A stretch of 64,000 nt of DNA from Bacillus dicomae (GTDB lineage Bacteria; Bacillota; Bacilli; Bacillales; Bacillaceae_G): assembly GCF_006494425.1 (NCBI RefSeq), contig NZ_VHIV01000001.1, forward strand, positions 124,001 through 188,000, given 5' to 3'. The notes beneath the pieces were generated by a model. It was given only the letters and a program-made list of their open reading frames with translations, ran no database searches and was not told the DNA's origin. A program made the position numbers and the translations under genes. Every line of letters begins with the position of its first letter. Positions within the stretch are counted from its first letter, which is position 1. Below are positions 28,387 to 37,176 of the stretch, piece after piece.

Positions 28387-28474
28387 AATATGGAGGGATA
28401 CCTCATTAATATGTAAAATATTTGTAAACACCTACCTTTTTTTGTTAAAAAAACATTCGAAAAGAAGAAGAAAA

Positions 28475-28710
28475 TGTCGAAATGTAATAATTTTAGTCGA
28501 ACGTAGTCTGAAAATTGTATTTATTGTAAAAAATATTTAGGTGATGAAGTGGAAATATATGCTATAATTCCAATTGTGTATTCGATATGAAAAATATCTG
28601 AAGCGCAGTGAGAGTGGTTTATAGGAAAACAGTTTATTCATTTCTATATTTAAGCATTATCAATATCCTAATAGTACGATTAAAAGACTGAATTATCAGA
28701 ATGTGTCGAA
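28475..28710 (+). promoter_or_regulatory. Spo0A-box sequences upstream of eag
   Basis: Exact TGTCGAA at 28475 and 28704, with AGTCGAA at 28495, all in plus orientation, as upstream of sap. eag is reported to be transcribed by SigH RNA polymerase in B. anthracis, so Spo0A control would fit stationary-phase expression. Direct binding is inference. Confidence 0.45.
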
Positions 28711-28890
28711 TCTTCTTTTGAGAAAGTTCTTGATAACGAATGGTTTTGTATAGTATGATGAACTTGTTTCAGAAAATGGTATTTAAACCTTATATTTACA
28801 TCTAACGGTTTGTATCATTTTGTTATGTGAACTACTTTTCATTATAGTATTTTTGTTTGTGTTTTTATTGTTTTATGGCTTTTCTAACTA

Positions 28891-28928
28891 GCTAGTTTTC
28901 AAATTTAATATGATATGAAACTAGTAGC
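28891..28928 (+). promoter_or_regulatory. 5'-leader hairpin of eag
   Basis: CTAGTTT (28892-28898) pairs with AAACTAG (28918-28924) shortly before GAAGGAGGAAATTTATAAAATG. The arrangement mirrors the sap leader. Confidence 0.45.
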
Positions 28929-28955
28929 ATATTCCTGAAGGAGGAAATTTATAAA

Positions 28956-31541
28956 ATGGCAAAGACTAACTCTTACAAAAAAGTAATCGCAGGTACAATG
29001 ACAGCAGCAATGGTAGCAGGTGTTGTATCTCCAGTAGCAGCAGCAACTAAATCATTCCCAGACGTTCCAGCTAAATTCTGGGCAGAAGATTCTATTAACT
29101 ACTTAGTAGAAAAAGGTGCAATTACAGGTAAACCAGACGGTACATATGGTCCAAATGAGACAATTGATCGTTCTTCTGCAGCTGTTATTTTCTCTAAAAT
29201 TTTAAATTTACCAGTTGATGACAATGCTCAACCTTCTTTCAAAGATGCTAAAAATACATGGGCTGCTAAGTATATTGCAGCAGTTGAAAAAGCTGGTATC
29301 GTTAAAGGTGACGGCAAAGAAAACTTCTATCCATACGGAAAGATTGATCGTGCTTCTTTCGCTGCTATGTTAGTAGGTGCTTATAACTTAAAAGATAAAG
29401 TTAACGGCGAGTTAGTTACGACATTTGATGATTTAAGAAAACATTGGGGTGAAGAAAAAGCAAATATCCTAATTAATCTTGGAATCTCTGTAGGTATAGA
29501 CGGTAAATGGGAGCCAAATAAAACTGTAACTCGTGCAGAAGCCGCTCAATTTATCGCATTAACAGATAAAAAATATGGCAAAAAAGATAATGCACAAGCA
29601 TATGTAACTGATGTGAAAGTTTCTGAACCAGCGAAATTAACATTAACAGGAACTGGCTTAGACAAACTTTCTGCTGATGATGTAACTCTTGAAGGAGACA
29701 AAGCTGTTGCGATCGAAGCAAATGCTGACGGTACTTCTGCAGTTGTAACACTTGGTGGTAAAGTTGCTCCTAATAAAGAGCTTACTGTAAAAGTGAAAAA
29801 TCAATCATTCGTAACGAAATTCGTATACGAAGTTAAAAAATTAGCTGTAGAAAAATTAACATTTGATGATGACCGTTCTGGTCAAGCAATTGCATTCAAA
29901 TTAAACGACGAAAAAGGTAACGCTGATGTTGAGTACTTAAACTTAGCAAGCCATGACGTCAAATTTGTAGCAAATAACTTAGACGGTTCACCAGCAAACA
30001 TCTTTGAGGATGGAAAGTCAACTTCTTCTACAGGTAAACTTGGTGTTGGCCTTTCACACGGTGATTACAAAGTAGAAGTACAAGTTACAAAACGCGGTGG
30101 TTTAACAGTTTCTAACACTGGTATCATTACAGTGAAAAACCTTGATACACCAGCTTCTGCAATTAAGAGTACTGTATTTGCGGTAGATGCAGATAAAAAC
30201 GGTGTAGTATACGGTAATAAATTGACTGGAAAAGACTTCAAACTAAACAGCCAAACGTTAGTTGTTGGTGAAAAAGCACAAATTCACAATGTAGTTGCTA
30301 CAATTGCTGGAGAAGATAAAGTAGTTGATCCAAACTCAATTAGCATTAAATCTTCAAACAGCGGTATTATCTCTGTAGTAAACAACTATATTACAGCTGA
30401 AGCTGCTGGTGAAGCTACACTTACTATTAAAGTAGGCGACGTTACAAAAGAAGTTAAATTTAAAGTAACGACTGATTCTCGTAAATTAAAATCAGTAAAA
30501 GCTAATCCAGATAAATTACAAGTTGTTCAAGGTAAAACATTACCTGTTACATTCGTAACAACTGACCAATATGGCGATCCATTTGGTGCTAACACAGCTG
30601 CAATTAAGGAAGTTCTTCCGAAAACAGGTGTAGTTGCAGAAGGTGGATTAGATGTAGTAACGACTGACTCTGGTTCAATTGGTACAAAATCAATTGGTGT
30701 TACAGGTAATGAAGTAGGCGAAGGTACAATTCACTTCCAAAACGGTAACGGTGAAACTCTAGGTTCATTATATGTGAACGTAACAGAAGGTAACGTTGCA
30801 TTCAAAAACTTCGAACTTGTATCTAAAGTAGGTAAATACGGTGAATCACCTGATTCAAAACTTGACTTAAATGTGGCTAATACAGTTGAGTATCAATTAT
30901 CTAAGTACACTTCAGATCGCGTATACTCTGATCCTGAAAACTTAGAAGGTTATGTAGTTGAATCTAAAAATCCAGCAGTAGCTGAAGCGAAAATTGTTGG
31001 AAATAAAGTTGTTGTTAAAGGTTTACAACCAGGTAAAGTTGATATTCACTTAACGAAAAATGGTGCAACTGCTGGTAAAGCGACACTAGAAATCGTTCAA
31101 GAGAAAATCGCTATTAAATCTGTAAACTTCAAACCAGTTCAAACAGAAAACTTCGTTGAGAAGAAAATTAACATCGGTACTGTATTAGAGCTTGAAGGAA
31201 GTAACAATGATGATATCGTAAAAGGTATTAACTTAACGAAAGAAACACAACATAAAGTACGTGTTGTGAAATCTGGAAAAGATAAAGGAACTCTTTACCT
31301 TGATACAAATGGTAATTCTCACTATGATATCTTTGACCAAAAACTTGGTGATGTAACAGTAACTGCAACAACTGATTCAGTATTCAACAACTTTAAAGCA
31401 GATATTTATGATGCTTTAACTACTAAGTACACTGACAAAGGTACATTAGTGTTCAAAGTATTAGAAGATAAGAAAGTTGTAACAAGTGAAATTGGTTCAC
31501 AAGCAGTACAAGTAAACGTTCTTAACAACCCAAATCTATAA
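28956..31541 (+). CDS. eag: S-layer protein EA1
   Basis: Second S-layer protein, 861 residues. The signal peptide (about 1-29) is nearly identical to that of Sap. Three SLH domains (about 32-205) have IDRSSAAVI, IDRASFAAM and VTRAEAAQF. A lattice-forming beta-rich region follows. In B. anthracis EA1 replaces Sap in stationary phase, and each protein affects the other's gene. From the ribosome site through about the first 60 codons the DNA is almost the same as in sap, including synonymous positions, while the lattice regions are unrelated at a glance. Own terminator downstream. Confidence 0.95.
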   Translation: MAKTNSYKKVIAGTMTAAMVAGVVSPVAAATKSFPDVPAKFWAEDSINYLVEKGAITGKPDGTYGPNETIDRSSAAVIFSKILNLPVDDNAQPSFKDAKNTWAAKYIAAVEKAGIVKGDGKENFYPYGKIDRASFAAMLVGAYNLKDKVNGELVTTFDDLRKHWGEEKANILINLGISVGIDGKWEPNKTVTRAEAAQFIALTDKKYGKKDNAQAYVTDVKVSEPAKLTLTGTGLDKLSADDVTLEGDKAVAIEANADGTSAVVTLGGKVAPNKELTVKVKNQSFVTKFVYEVKKLAVEKLTFDDDRSGQAIAFKLNDEKGNADVEYLNLASHDVKFVANNLDGSPANIFEDGKSTSSTGKLGVGLSHGDYKVEVQVTKRGGLTVSNTGIITVKNLDTPASAIKSTVFAVDADKNGVVYGNKLTGKDFKLNSQTLVVGEKAQIHNVVATIAGEDKVVDPNSISIKSSNSGIISVVNNYITAEAAGEATLTIKVGDVTKEVKFKVTTDSRKLKSVKANPDKLQVVQGKTLPVTFVTTDQYGDPFGANTAAIKEVLPKTGVVAEGGLDVVTTDSGSIGTKSIGVTGNEVGEGTIHFQNGNGETLGSLYVNVTEGNVAFKNFELVSKVGKYGESPDSKLDLNVANTVEYQLSKYTSDRVYSDPENLEGYVVESKNPAVAEAKIVGNKVVVKGLQPGKVDIHLTKNGATAGKATLEIVQEKIAIKSVNFKPVQTENFVEKKINIGTVLELEGSNNDDIVKGINLTKETQHKVRVVKSGKDKGTLYLDTNGNSHYDIFDQKLGDVTVTATTDSVFNNFKADIYDALTTKYTDKGTLVFKVLEDKKVVTSEIGSQAVQVNVLNNPNL

Positions 31542-31561
31542 GTCGATTATAGATAAAGTGA

Positions 31562-31595
31562 AAAATCAGTGGGGATTCATCCTCACTGATTTTTT
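31562..31595 (+). terminator. Terminator of eag, resembling the distal bcr1 hairpin
   Basis: AAATCAGTGGGG and CCTCACTGATTT with a T-run. The core AATCAGTGGGGAT..CCTCACTGATT is close to the last hairpin of the bcr1 copies. Confidence 0.85.
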
Positions 31596-31596
31596 A

Positions 31597-31640
31597 ATAG
31601 AAAGAAGCCTCTTGTATTTTTACAAGAGGCTTCTTTCTAT
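31597..31640. terminator. Bidirectional terminator of eag / patB1
   Basis: ATAGAAAGAAGCCTCTTGTA and TACAAGAGGCTTCTTTCTAT form a perfect 20-bp stem with a 4-base loop. On the minus strand it overlaps the patB1 stop. Confidence 0.85.
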
Positions 31641-32827
31641 TTCTTAAACTTAAACATATCCCCACTCAAATTCGAATCACTATACACAAACAATACCATG
31701 TTAATATTGTTGTCTTTAATGTATTGATATACATCTTTTTCGTGATAGTGACGTAGGTCGAGGATGGATGTGTGTTTAAAGTTTTGTGCTAAGTGTGGCA
31801 TGATTATGTTTGCGAATGAGTCTTTTAGGACTAGGGCGCGTACTTCATTTGGTGCATTATTATTTTCGATGACGATTTCTGGATAGTCATTTGCGTAATA
31901 ACCTGCGTATGATGTTGTATCTTTTTGTTTTTCTATGCCGTATATTTCATCTAAGTTTTGATGAACAGTACCGTTCACATCTTTTGCGGTTACGCTCGTA
32001 AAGTTGAAACCGTCTTTCGGTGTGTAGTCGCACAATTTTTCACCAGTTGCATCGATAAGTTGATATAGTTGGTTGTTGAAGCTTCCGACTAAATGTTTAT
32101 TTTGCGCACATGTACGAGTGTAGTCTTCTTTTTTTATTTCTTTCCCTTTATATATAGAAGATTGTTGTCCGATTGTGTTCATTATATATTGGTAGCCTAA
32201 GAAGGCACCGTCCATATTCCAATGATGATCTGTTTTGAAATACATGTCTTGTATTTCTTCGTTCGTATAGTTCTTTTTAAAGTGTTCCATAAGTTTTATT
32301 GGCTTTACGTCGGCTGGAAGTTTCGTTAGAAAGTAATTTAAATTTTCCTCTGCATATGTGTGAATATGAGAAGGTAATTTAAATGATAATGCATTCGTTT
32401 TTGACGGTGGTAAAGCAAAGTAAAACTCAATGTTTTGTTCTTTTAAAAACTGAGATAAGTCGTTTATAGCAGGCATAGATTGGTCAATTTCATTATATTT
32501 TGTTGTCCACGCCGGGTTTTTAAGGAGCCATTTATCATCAGTTAAAATAATATCGTTAATGAGAGACTTGCCCATATTAATTTGAGCAATCGTATAATCT
32601 TTAATAAGCTCATCTCGTCCGATTAGTTGATCATTTGTGTATGTTTCAAAATCTTTAAAGAAGCTACCATGTAGGAGAGCTTCTTTCGTAAGTGCTGGTT
32701 TTTGAGCGAGCGGCCGATTTTCAACCAGTGAAATGTCTCGGTCTGTTTTGAGTAGCGATAATATGCCAAATGAAAAGATAATGGTGAGAAAACCGATGAA
32801 TAGGATAAGGTTCCCCAATTTTTTCAT
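31637..32827 (-). CDS. patB1: PatB1-like DHHW-family protein, wall polysaccharide O-acetylation
   Basis: A 396-residue protein with one N-terminal membrane anchor (about 5-27) and an extracytoplasmic SGNH/AlgX-like domain. FKTDHHWNMDGAFLGYQ contains the DHHW signature, and the later KDSFANIIMPHL is a typical catalytic-Ser block. In B. anthracis PatA/PatB pairs O-acetylate the secondary cell wall polysaccharide and influence S-layer assembly. PatA moves the acetyl group across the membrane and PatB transfers it. The gene follows the MBOAT gene on the same strand with a bcr1 element in between. The symbol is assigned by locus order from memory. Confidence 0.8.
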   Translation of the reverse strand: MKKLGNLILFIGFLTIIFSFGILSLLKTDRDISLVENRPLAQKPALTKEALLHGSFFKDFETYTNDQLIGRDELIKDYTIAQINMGKSLINDIILTDDKWLLKNPAWTTKYNEIDQSMPAINDLSQFLKEQNIEFYFALPPSKTNALSFKLPSHIHTYAEENLNYFLTKLPADVKPIKLMEHFKKNYTNEEIQDMYFKTDHHWNMDGAFLGYQYIMNTIGQQSSIYKGKEIKKEDYTRTCAQNKHLVGSFNNQLYQLIDATGEKLCDYTPKDGFNFTSVTAKDVNGTVHQNLDEIYGIEKQKDTTSYAGYYANDYPEIVIENNNAPNEVRALVLKDSFANIIMPHLAQNFKHTSILDLRHYHEKDVYQYIKDNNINMVLFVYSDSNLSGDMFKFKK

Positions 32828-32846
32828 AATAACTTTTCCTTCCTAC

Positions 32847-32997
32847 ATAAAGTGAAACTTTAATCAGTAGGGGAATCCACCACTGATTATTAGTTGAACC
32901 AATCGGGCTTTTACGGGCAGTTGATTCCCATCTAACTTCTTTGTTTTCGCTGAACTTAGAGGTGGGGGTCTTACTGCCCGGCAAATAGCGGGATAAG
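32847..32997 (-). repeat. bcr1-type repeat element, copy 2 (inverted)
   Basis: Same element as at 28.2 kb, read on the minus strand, with the direct repeats now TTTAT and CTTAT. It fills the patA1-patB1 intergenic space. It ends immediately before the patA1 stop codon and stops about 20 bases short of the patB1 start, so it should be transcribed in that operon. Confidence 0.85.
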
Positions 32998-34413
32998 TTA
33001 AAACCTGAAATAAATAAATGGATTATATGTTGAGTTGATCAAGTACATAATCGAAATCATAAATAGTGTTAGTAATAATATAGGACGTACAATTTGCATC
33101 GTGAACATATACGTTTTTGGCGCAAGTTCTAGTATGTTTTTAATTCGTTTTAAAATTGGTGTCGCTGCGATAAAGGCGATGAGGAATACGATAATGTATT
33201 CATGCACGTACAGCATTGTATTATCATCGATGAAAGATTGTCCCTGCATGCCGAACATCGCTTTTAAATATTGGAACGAATAAGCGAAGTTGTCAGCTCG
33301 GAAGAAGACCCAGCCAATCATAACGATTACTAATACGTATGCATGTTGTAGCGGTTTCCATAGTTTGTTTAATATTTTTTCGAATCCAGCTTTTTCAATT
33401 GAAATAATAAAGCCGTAATATAAGCCCCAGGCGATAAATGTCCAGCTCGCTCCGTGCCATAAACCAGTTAATCCCCATACGATGAAGAGGTTACGATAAT
33501 TCGCTAGTTTTGAAACGCGGTTTCCGCCGAGCGGGATGTATATGTAATCGCGGAACCAAGAGCCGAGTGTAATATGCCATCTTCTCCAAAATTCTGAAAT
33601 AGATTTCGAGATGTATGGATAGTTGAAGTTTTTCGGGAAATCGAATCCGAACATTTTTCCAAGTCCAATTGCCATATCAGAGTATCCTGAGAAATCGAAA
33701 TAAATTTGCAGAGTGTAGGCGATAATGCCGATCCATGCCGTTCCAGTACTCATTTCAGATGGTGGTAAGGCAAAAATCTTATCAGCGACGAATCCGACTT
33801 GATTGGCTATTAACATTTTTTTTGCTAATCCGAGAACGAAAATTTGAATACCTTCTGTAAATCGTTCAAAAGAATGGATGCGCGTTTTAATTTGCTCAGC
33901 GACAATATTGTAACGAACAATTGGTCCGGCAATAAGCTGAGGGAAAATAGATATATAGAGCGCTAAGTTAAGTGGATTTTTTTGAACATCCCCATCTTTA
34001 CGGTATATATCGATGACATAAGACATCGCTTGGAATGTATAAAATGAAATTCCAATTGGTAGTGGAATAGGTTCCACATGAATAGATAAGTGCAATACGT
34101 TGTTTAAAATGTCTGTGAAAAATGAAATATACTTAAAATAAGAAAGTAATAGTATATTCCCGACCACAGCCATAATTAAAAATGTGACTTTCATATTTTT
34201 TCGTTTATCATAATGATGCACGAGTAGGCCAAAGCAGTAGTTTAATACGATTGAAAAGAGCATTAAAAGAACGAAACGCGGTTCTCCCCATGCATAGAAA
34301 ATTAAACTAAATGCAAGTAATACGAAATTACGTAGCTCGGCACGCACTATAAAATAGAGAAATAATACGAGAGGTAAAAAGATAAATAAGAAAATCGAAC
34401 TACTAAATACCAA
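32998..34413 (-). CDS. patA1: PatA1-like MBOAT O-acyltransferase
   Basis: Membrane-bound O-acyltransferase of 471 residues with about 11-12 segments. Conserved blocks are FPQLIAGPIVRY, YFDFSGYSDMAIGLGKMFG and SISEFWRRWHITLGSWFRDY, then LTGLWHGASWTFIAWG with the catalytic His. MBOAT PatA proteins pass acetyl groups outward for polysaccharide modification by PatB. The start is TTG 34413, placed after GAGGAGAGTCAT. First gene of a patA1-patB1 operon, divergent from a second pair. Confidence 0.85.
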   Translation of the reverse strand: MVFSSSIFLFIFLPLVLFLYFIVRAELRNFVLLAFSLIFYAWGEPRFVLLMLFSIVLNYCFGLLVHHYDKRKNMKVTFLIMAVVGNILLLSYFKYISFFTDILNNVLHLSIHVEPIPLPIGISFYTFQAMSYVIDIYRKDGDVQKNPLNLALYISIFPQLIAGPIVRYNIVAEQIKTRIHSFERFTEGIQIFVLGLAKKMLIANQVGFVADKIFALPPSEMSTGTAWIGIIAYTLQIYFDFSGYSDMAIGLGKMFGFDFPKNFNYPYISKSISEFWRRWHITLGSWFRDYIYIPLGGNRVSKLANYRNLFIVWGLTGLWHGASWTFIAWGLYYGFIISIEKAGFEKILNKLWKPLQHAYVLVIVMIGWVFFRADNFAYSFQYLKAMFGMQGQSFIDDNTMLYVHEYIIVFLIAFIAATPILKRIKNILELAPKTYMFTMQIVRPILLLTLFMISIMYLINSTYNPFIYFRF

Positions 34414-34639
34414 ATGACTCTCCTCACTTTTTCTAAATACATTTCGTGAAAAAAAACCGACATATCTATTATATATTCTTTTATATAATAGTGCTTTTAA
34501 TATTTTATCATGTTAATAATTCGATGGAAATAATTATTCTATATAATAGAAGGAAAGCGGTATGGAATCCTTTTGACACTCACTATCGGGATAAGATAAG
34601 ATGAATAAGGTGTGATTTGTTTAGAAGGGAAGAGATGGT

Positions 34640-36097
34640 GTGTTATTTAACTCGTTTGAGTTTATTTTTTTATTTTTACCGATAGCATTTCTTTTATATT
34701 TTCTATTAAATAAATTTGGACAAACTACTTTAGCGAAAGCTTGGCTTGTAGCAGCATCTTTATTTTTCTATAGTTACTGGAACATAAAATATTTGCCGCT
34801 TATGTTAGTATCGCTCATGGTGAACTACTTTATCGGAATGAGGCTTGTGAAGCATAAGAGTAAATTCCTTTTAACGGTAGGTTTAATATTTAATATAGGA
34901 ATGCTTAGTTATTTCAAGTACTATGATTTCTTTTTACAAAATGTGAATTCGTTATTTGGAACTGATTTTACATTATTATCATTAACGTTACCGCTTGCGA
35001 TTAGTTTCTATACATTCCAAAAGATTGCGTTTTTAGTAGATACATATCGCGGGGAAACGGAGGCATGTCATTTTCTTGATTACGCTCTGTTTGTAACATT
35101 TTTCCCGCAACTTATTGCAGGACCAATTGTACACCATGCGCAAATTATGCCGCAGTTTGCTGATAGTAGTAAAAAGCGTTGGCAATCCAATTATATCGTT
35201 CTCGGTATTTTCGTATTTGCCATCGGTATTTTCAAAAAAGTAGGGATTGCAGATGTATTATCTCCCGTTGTACGTGAAGGATTTGATGTACAGCAGTCGC
35301 TAACATTTGTTGAAGCATGGCTTTCATCATTAGCATTTACATTCCAGCTATACTTTGATTTCAGTGGATATAGCGATATGGCAATTGGGATTGCGTTAAT
35401 GTTTAATATTAAATTGCCTCAAAACTTTAATTCCCCCTATAAAGCGGTGAGTATACAAGATTTTTGGCGTCGTTGGCATATGACATTAAGCCAGTTTTTA
35501 ACGAAATATGTGTATATTTCTCTTGGAGGAAATCGAAAAGGATTTACGCGTACATACGTCAATATTATGATTGTCTTCTTAATAAGTGGACTTTGGCACG
35601 GTGCTGGCTGGACATTTATTTTCTGGGGATTTCTGCACGGATTAGCTTCTGTCGTTCATCGTTTATGGAATAAAGCAGGAGGTCGCATGCCGGCCTGGGC
35701 AGGATGGCTCGTGACGTTTTTCTTCATTAATATAACGTGGGTATTCTTTAGAGCAACATCGATGCATGATGCGGTGAAAGTGTTAAAAGGAATGTTTGGG
35801 TTTAATGGATTCGAACTAGCAAGTAGTTTGTTCCCAGTATTTATTATTGAGAGGCTACAATTTTTAAAAGAGTACGGTGTTTCATTTACAGAAGGGTATC
35901 ATGTATCTTTATTAAATCCGGAAATGGTAGCGTATATTTTCGGAGCGTTATGTATTAGTTTCTTCTTAAAAAATTCAATTCAGTTAAAAGACTCATTCCG
36001 TCCGACAGTATGGACCGCGTTATTTACTGCAATATTACTCGTGTATAGTGTGCTACATTTAACGAGTATTAGTGAGTTTTTATACTTTAATTTCTAG
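34640..36097 (+). CDS. patA2: PatA2-like MBOAT O-acyltransferase
   Basis: Second MBOAT protein (485 residues), paralogous to the divergent PatA1. It has the same blocks: FPQLIAGPIVHH, YFDFSGYSDMAIGIALMF, SIQDFWRRWHMTLSQF and the catalytic His in LISGLWHGAGWTFIFWG. The start is GTG 34640 after AAGGGAAGAGAT. Its stop codon TAG is immediately followed by the ribosome site of patB2, indicating translational coupling. The likely role is acetyl transfer across the membrane for the secondary wall polysaccharide. Confidence 0.85.
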   Translation: MLFNSFEFIFLFLPIAFLLYFLLNKFGQTTLAKAWLVAASLFFYSYWNIKYLPLMLVSLMVNYFIGMRLVKHKSKFLLTVGLIFNIGMLSYFKYYDFFLQNVNSLFGTDFTLLSLTLPLAISFYTFQKIAFLVDTYRGETEACHFLDYALFVTFFPQLIAGPIVHHAQIMPQFADSSKKRWQSNYIVLGIFVFAIGIFKKVGIADVLSPVVREGFDVQQSLTFVEAWLSSLAFTFQLYFDFSGYSDMAIGIALMFNIKLPQNFNSPYKAVSIQDFWRRWHMTLSQFLTKYVYISLGGNRKGFTRTYVNIMIVFLISGLWHGAGWTFIFWGFLHGLASVVHRLWNKAGGRMPAWAGWLVTFFFINITWVFFRATSMHDAVKVLKGMFGFNGFELASSLFPVFIIERLQFLKEYGVSFTEGYHVSLLNPEMVAYIFGALCISFFLKNSIQLKDSFRPTVWTALFTAILLVYSVLHLTSISEFLYFNF

Positions 36098-36106
36098 GTG
36101 GAGAAT

Positions 36107-37138
36107 ATGAAAAACAAACAGTGGCTTATTTTCGTTTTTGTATGTGTTTTTATTCCACTTGCAGGTGTTGGAATATTTAATAGCTATGTAGATTCACTTT
36201 GGTTATTCCCGCATAAAAATAAGTGGAATGATGTTCAGTTTGGGTTTAATGAGAGGCAGCAAAAAACGAACTATATAACATATCGTCCGTTTACTTATGA
36301 TGGCGTTATACTTGGAAGTAGTAGAACAACTTTTATTAATGAAAATGATTTTACTGGATTACATGCATTTAATTATGCGGTAAGTAGTACAGACCCGCGT
36401 GAATATGATGCATACATTGAATATGCAAAAGAGCAAAAAGGTAGTGAATTATCTTCTATTGTTATTGGTTTAGATTTCCTTGGAACGAACAAAAATAGAG
36501 AAATCGGTTTTGATAAACCAGAAGCGTATATTAATCAAGCGCAAAGCTTACTATATCCAATTAAATCGTATGTGAGTATGGATGGGATTACACATTCCAG
36601 AGGCACAATTGAAAATTCCATTCATCATAATACGACTATCGATCGATACAATCGTGATAACGTAAAGTCGATGCGTGATTATACGAAAGAAGAGCGAGAT
36701 GCACAAATTGCTGCGCAAGTAGATAAATTTAGTAGAGAGATTTATGGCGGGAATTATGAGTATCAAAATATGAAGGACATATTAGGTACTGTAAGATCTC
36801 ATAATCCAAATGCAAAGTTTTATATTTTCACAACGCCTGTTTCAGAGCCATTGTTCCGTACGATGATTCAATCAGGTCGATGGGAAGATTATAAAAGATG
36901 GCTCCATGATGCTGTCGATGTATTTGGAGAAGTACATCATTTCATGTATTTAAATTCAGTAACAAAGAACTTAGATAATTACATGGATGGACATCATTTT
37001 AGACCAGAAGTCGGGAAGATGATTGCTCATAAAGTTGTAAATGAAGAAGATCGTAATGTGCCGAAAGATTTCGGCATTGTTATTACGAAGGATAATATTG
37101 ATGAGGTGCTGGAGCAGATTCATGCATCGTTTCAATAG
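36107..37138 (+). CDS. patB2: PatB2-like SGNH-type O-acetyltransferase partner
   Basis: A 343-residue protein with an N-terminal anchor (about 6-26) and an extracytoplasmic domain. VILGSSRTTF gives the likely catalytic Ser, and YMDGHHFRPEVG near the C-terminus holds the Asp/His pair, as in SGNH hydrolases. It does not share the DHHW arrangement of PatB1, so the two PatB partners are distinct in family. GTGGAGAAT right after the patA2 stop positions ATG 36107; an in-frame GTG at 36098 overlaps that site and is unlikely. Forms the patA2-patB2 operon. Confidence 0.82.
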   Translation: MKNKQWLIFVFVCVFIPLAGVGIFNSYVDSLWLFPHKNKWNDVQFGFNERQQKTNYITYRPFTYDGVILGSSRTTFINENDFTGLHAFNYAVSSTDPREYDAYIEYAKEQKGSELSSIVIGLDFLGTNKNREIGFDKPEAYINQAQSLLYPIKSYVSMDGITHSRGTIENSIHHNTTIDRYNRDNVKSMRDYTKEERDAQIAAQVDKFSREIYGGNYEYQNMKDILGTVRSHNPNAKFYIFTTPVSEPLFRTMIQSGRWEDYKRWLHDAVDVFGEVHHFMYLNSVTKNLDNYMDGHHFRPEVGKMIAHKVVNEEDRNVPKDFGIVITKDNIDEVLEQIHASFQ

Positions 37139-37140
37139 AA

Positions 37141-37176
37141 AGAAGCAGCATCCACATAGATGCTGCTTCTTTTTTA
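37141..37176. terminator. Terminator of patA2-patB2
   Basis: AGAAGCAGCATC and GATGCTGCTTCT, a perfect 12-bp stem, with a T-run. It also overlaps the 3' end of the convergent gene. Confidence 0.88.
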
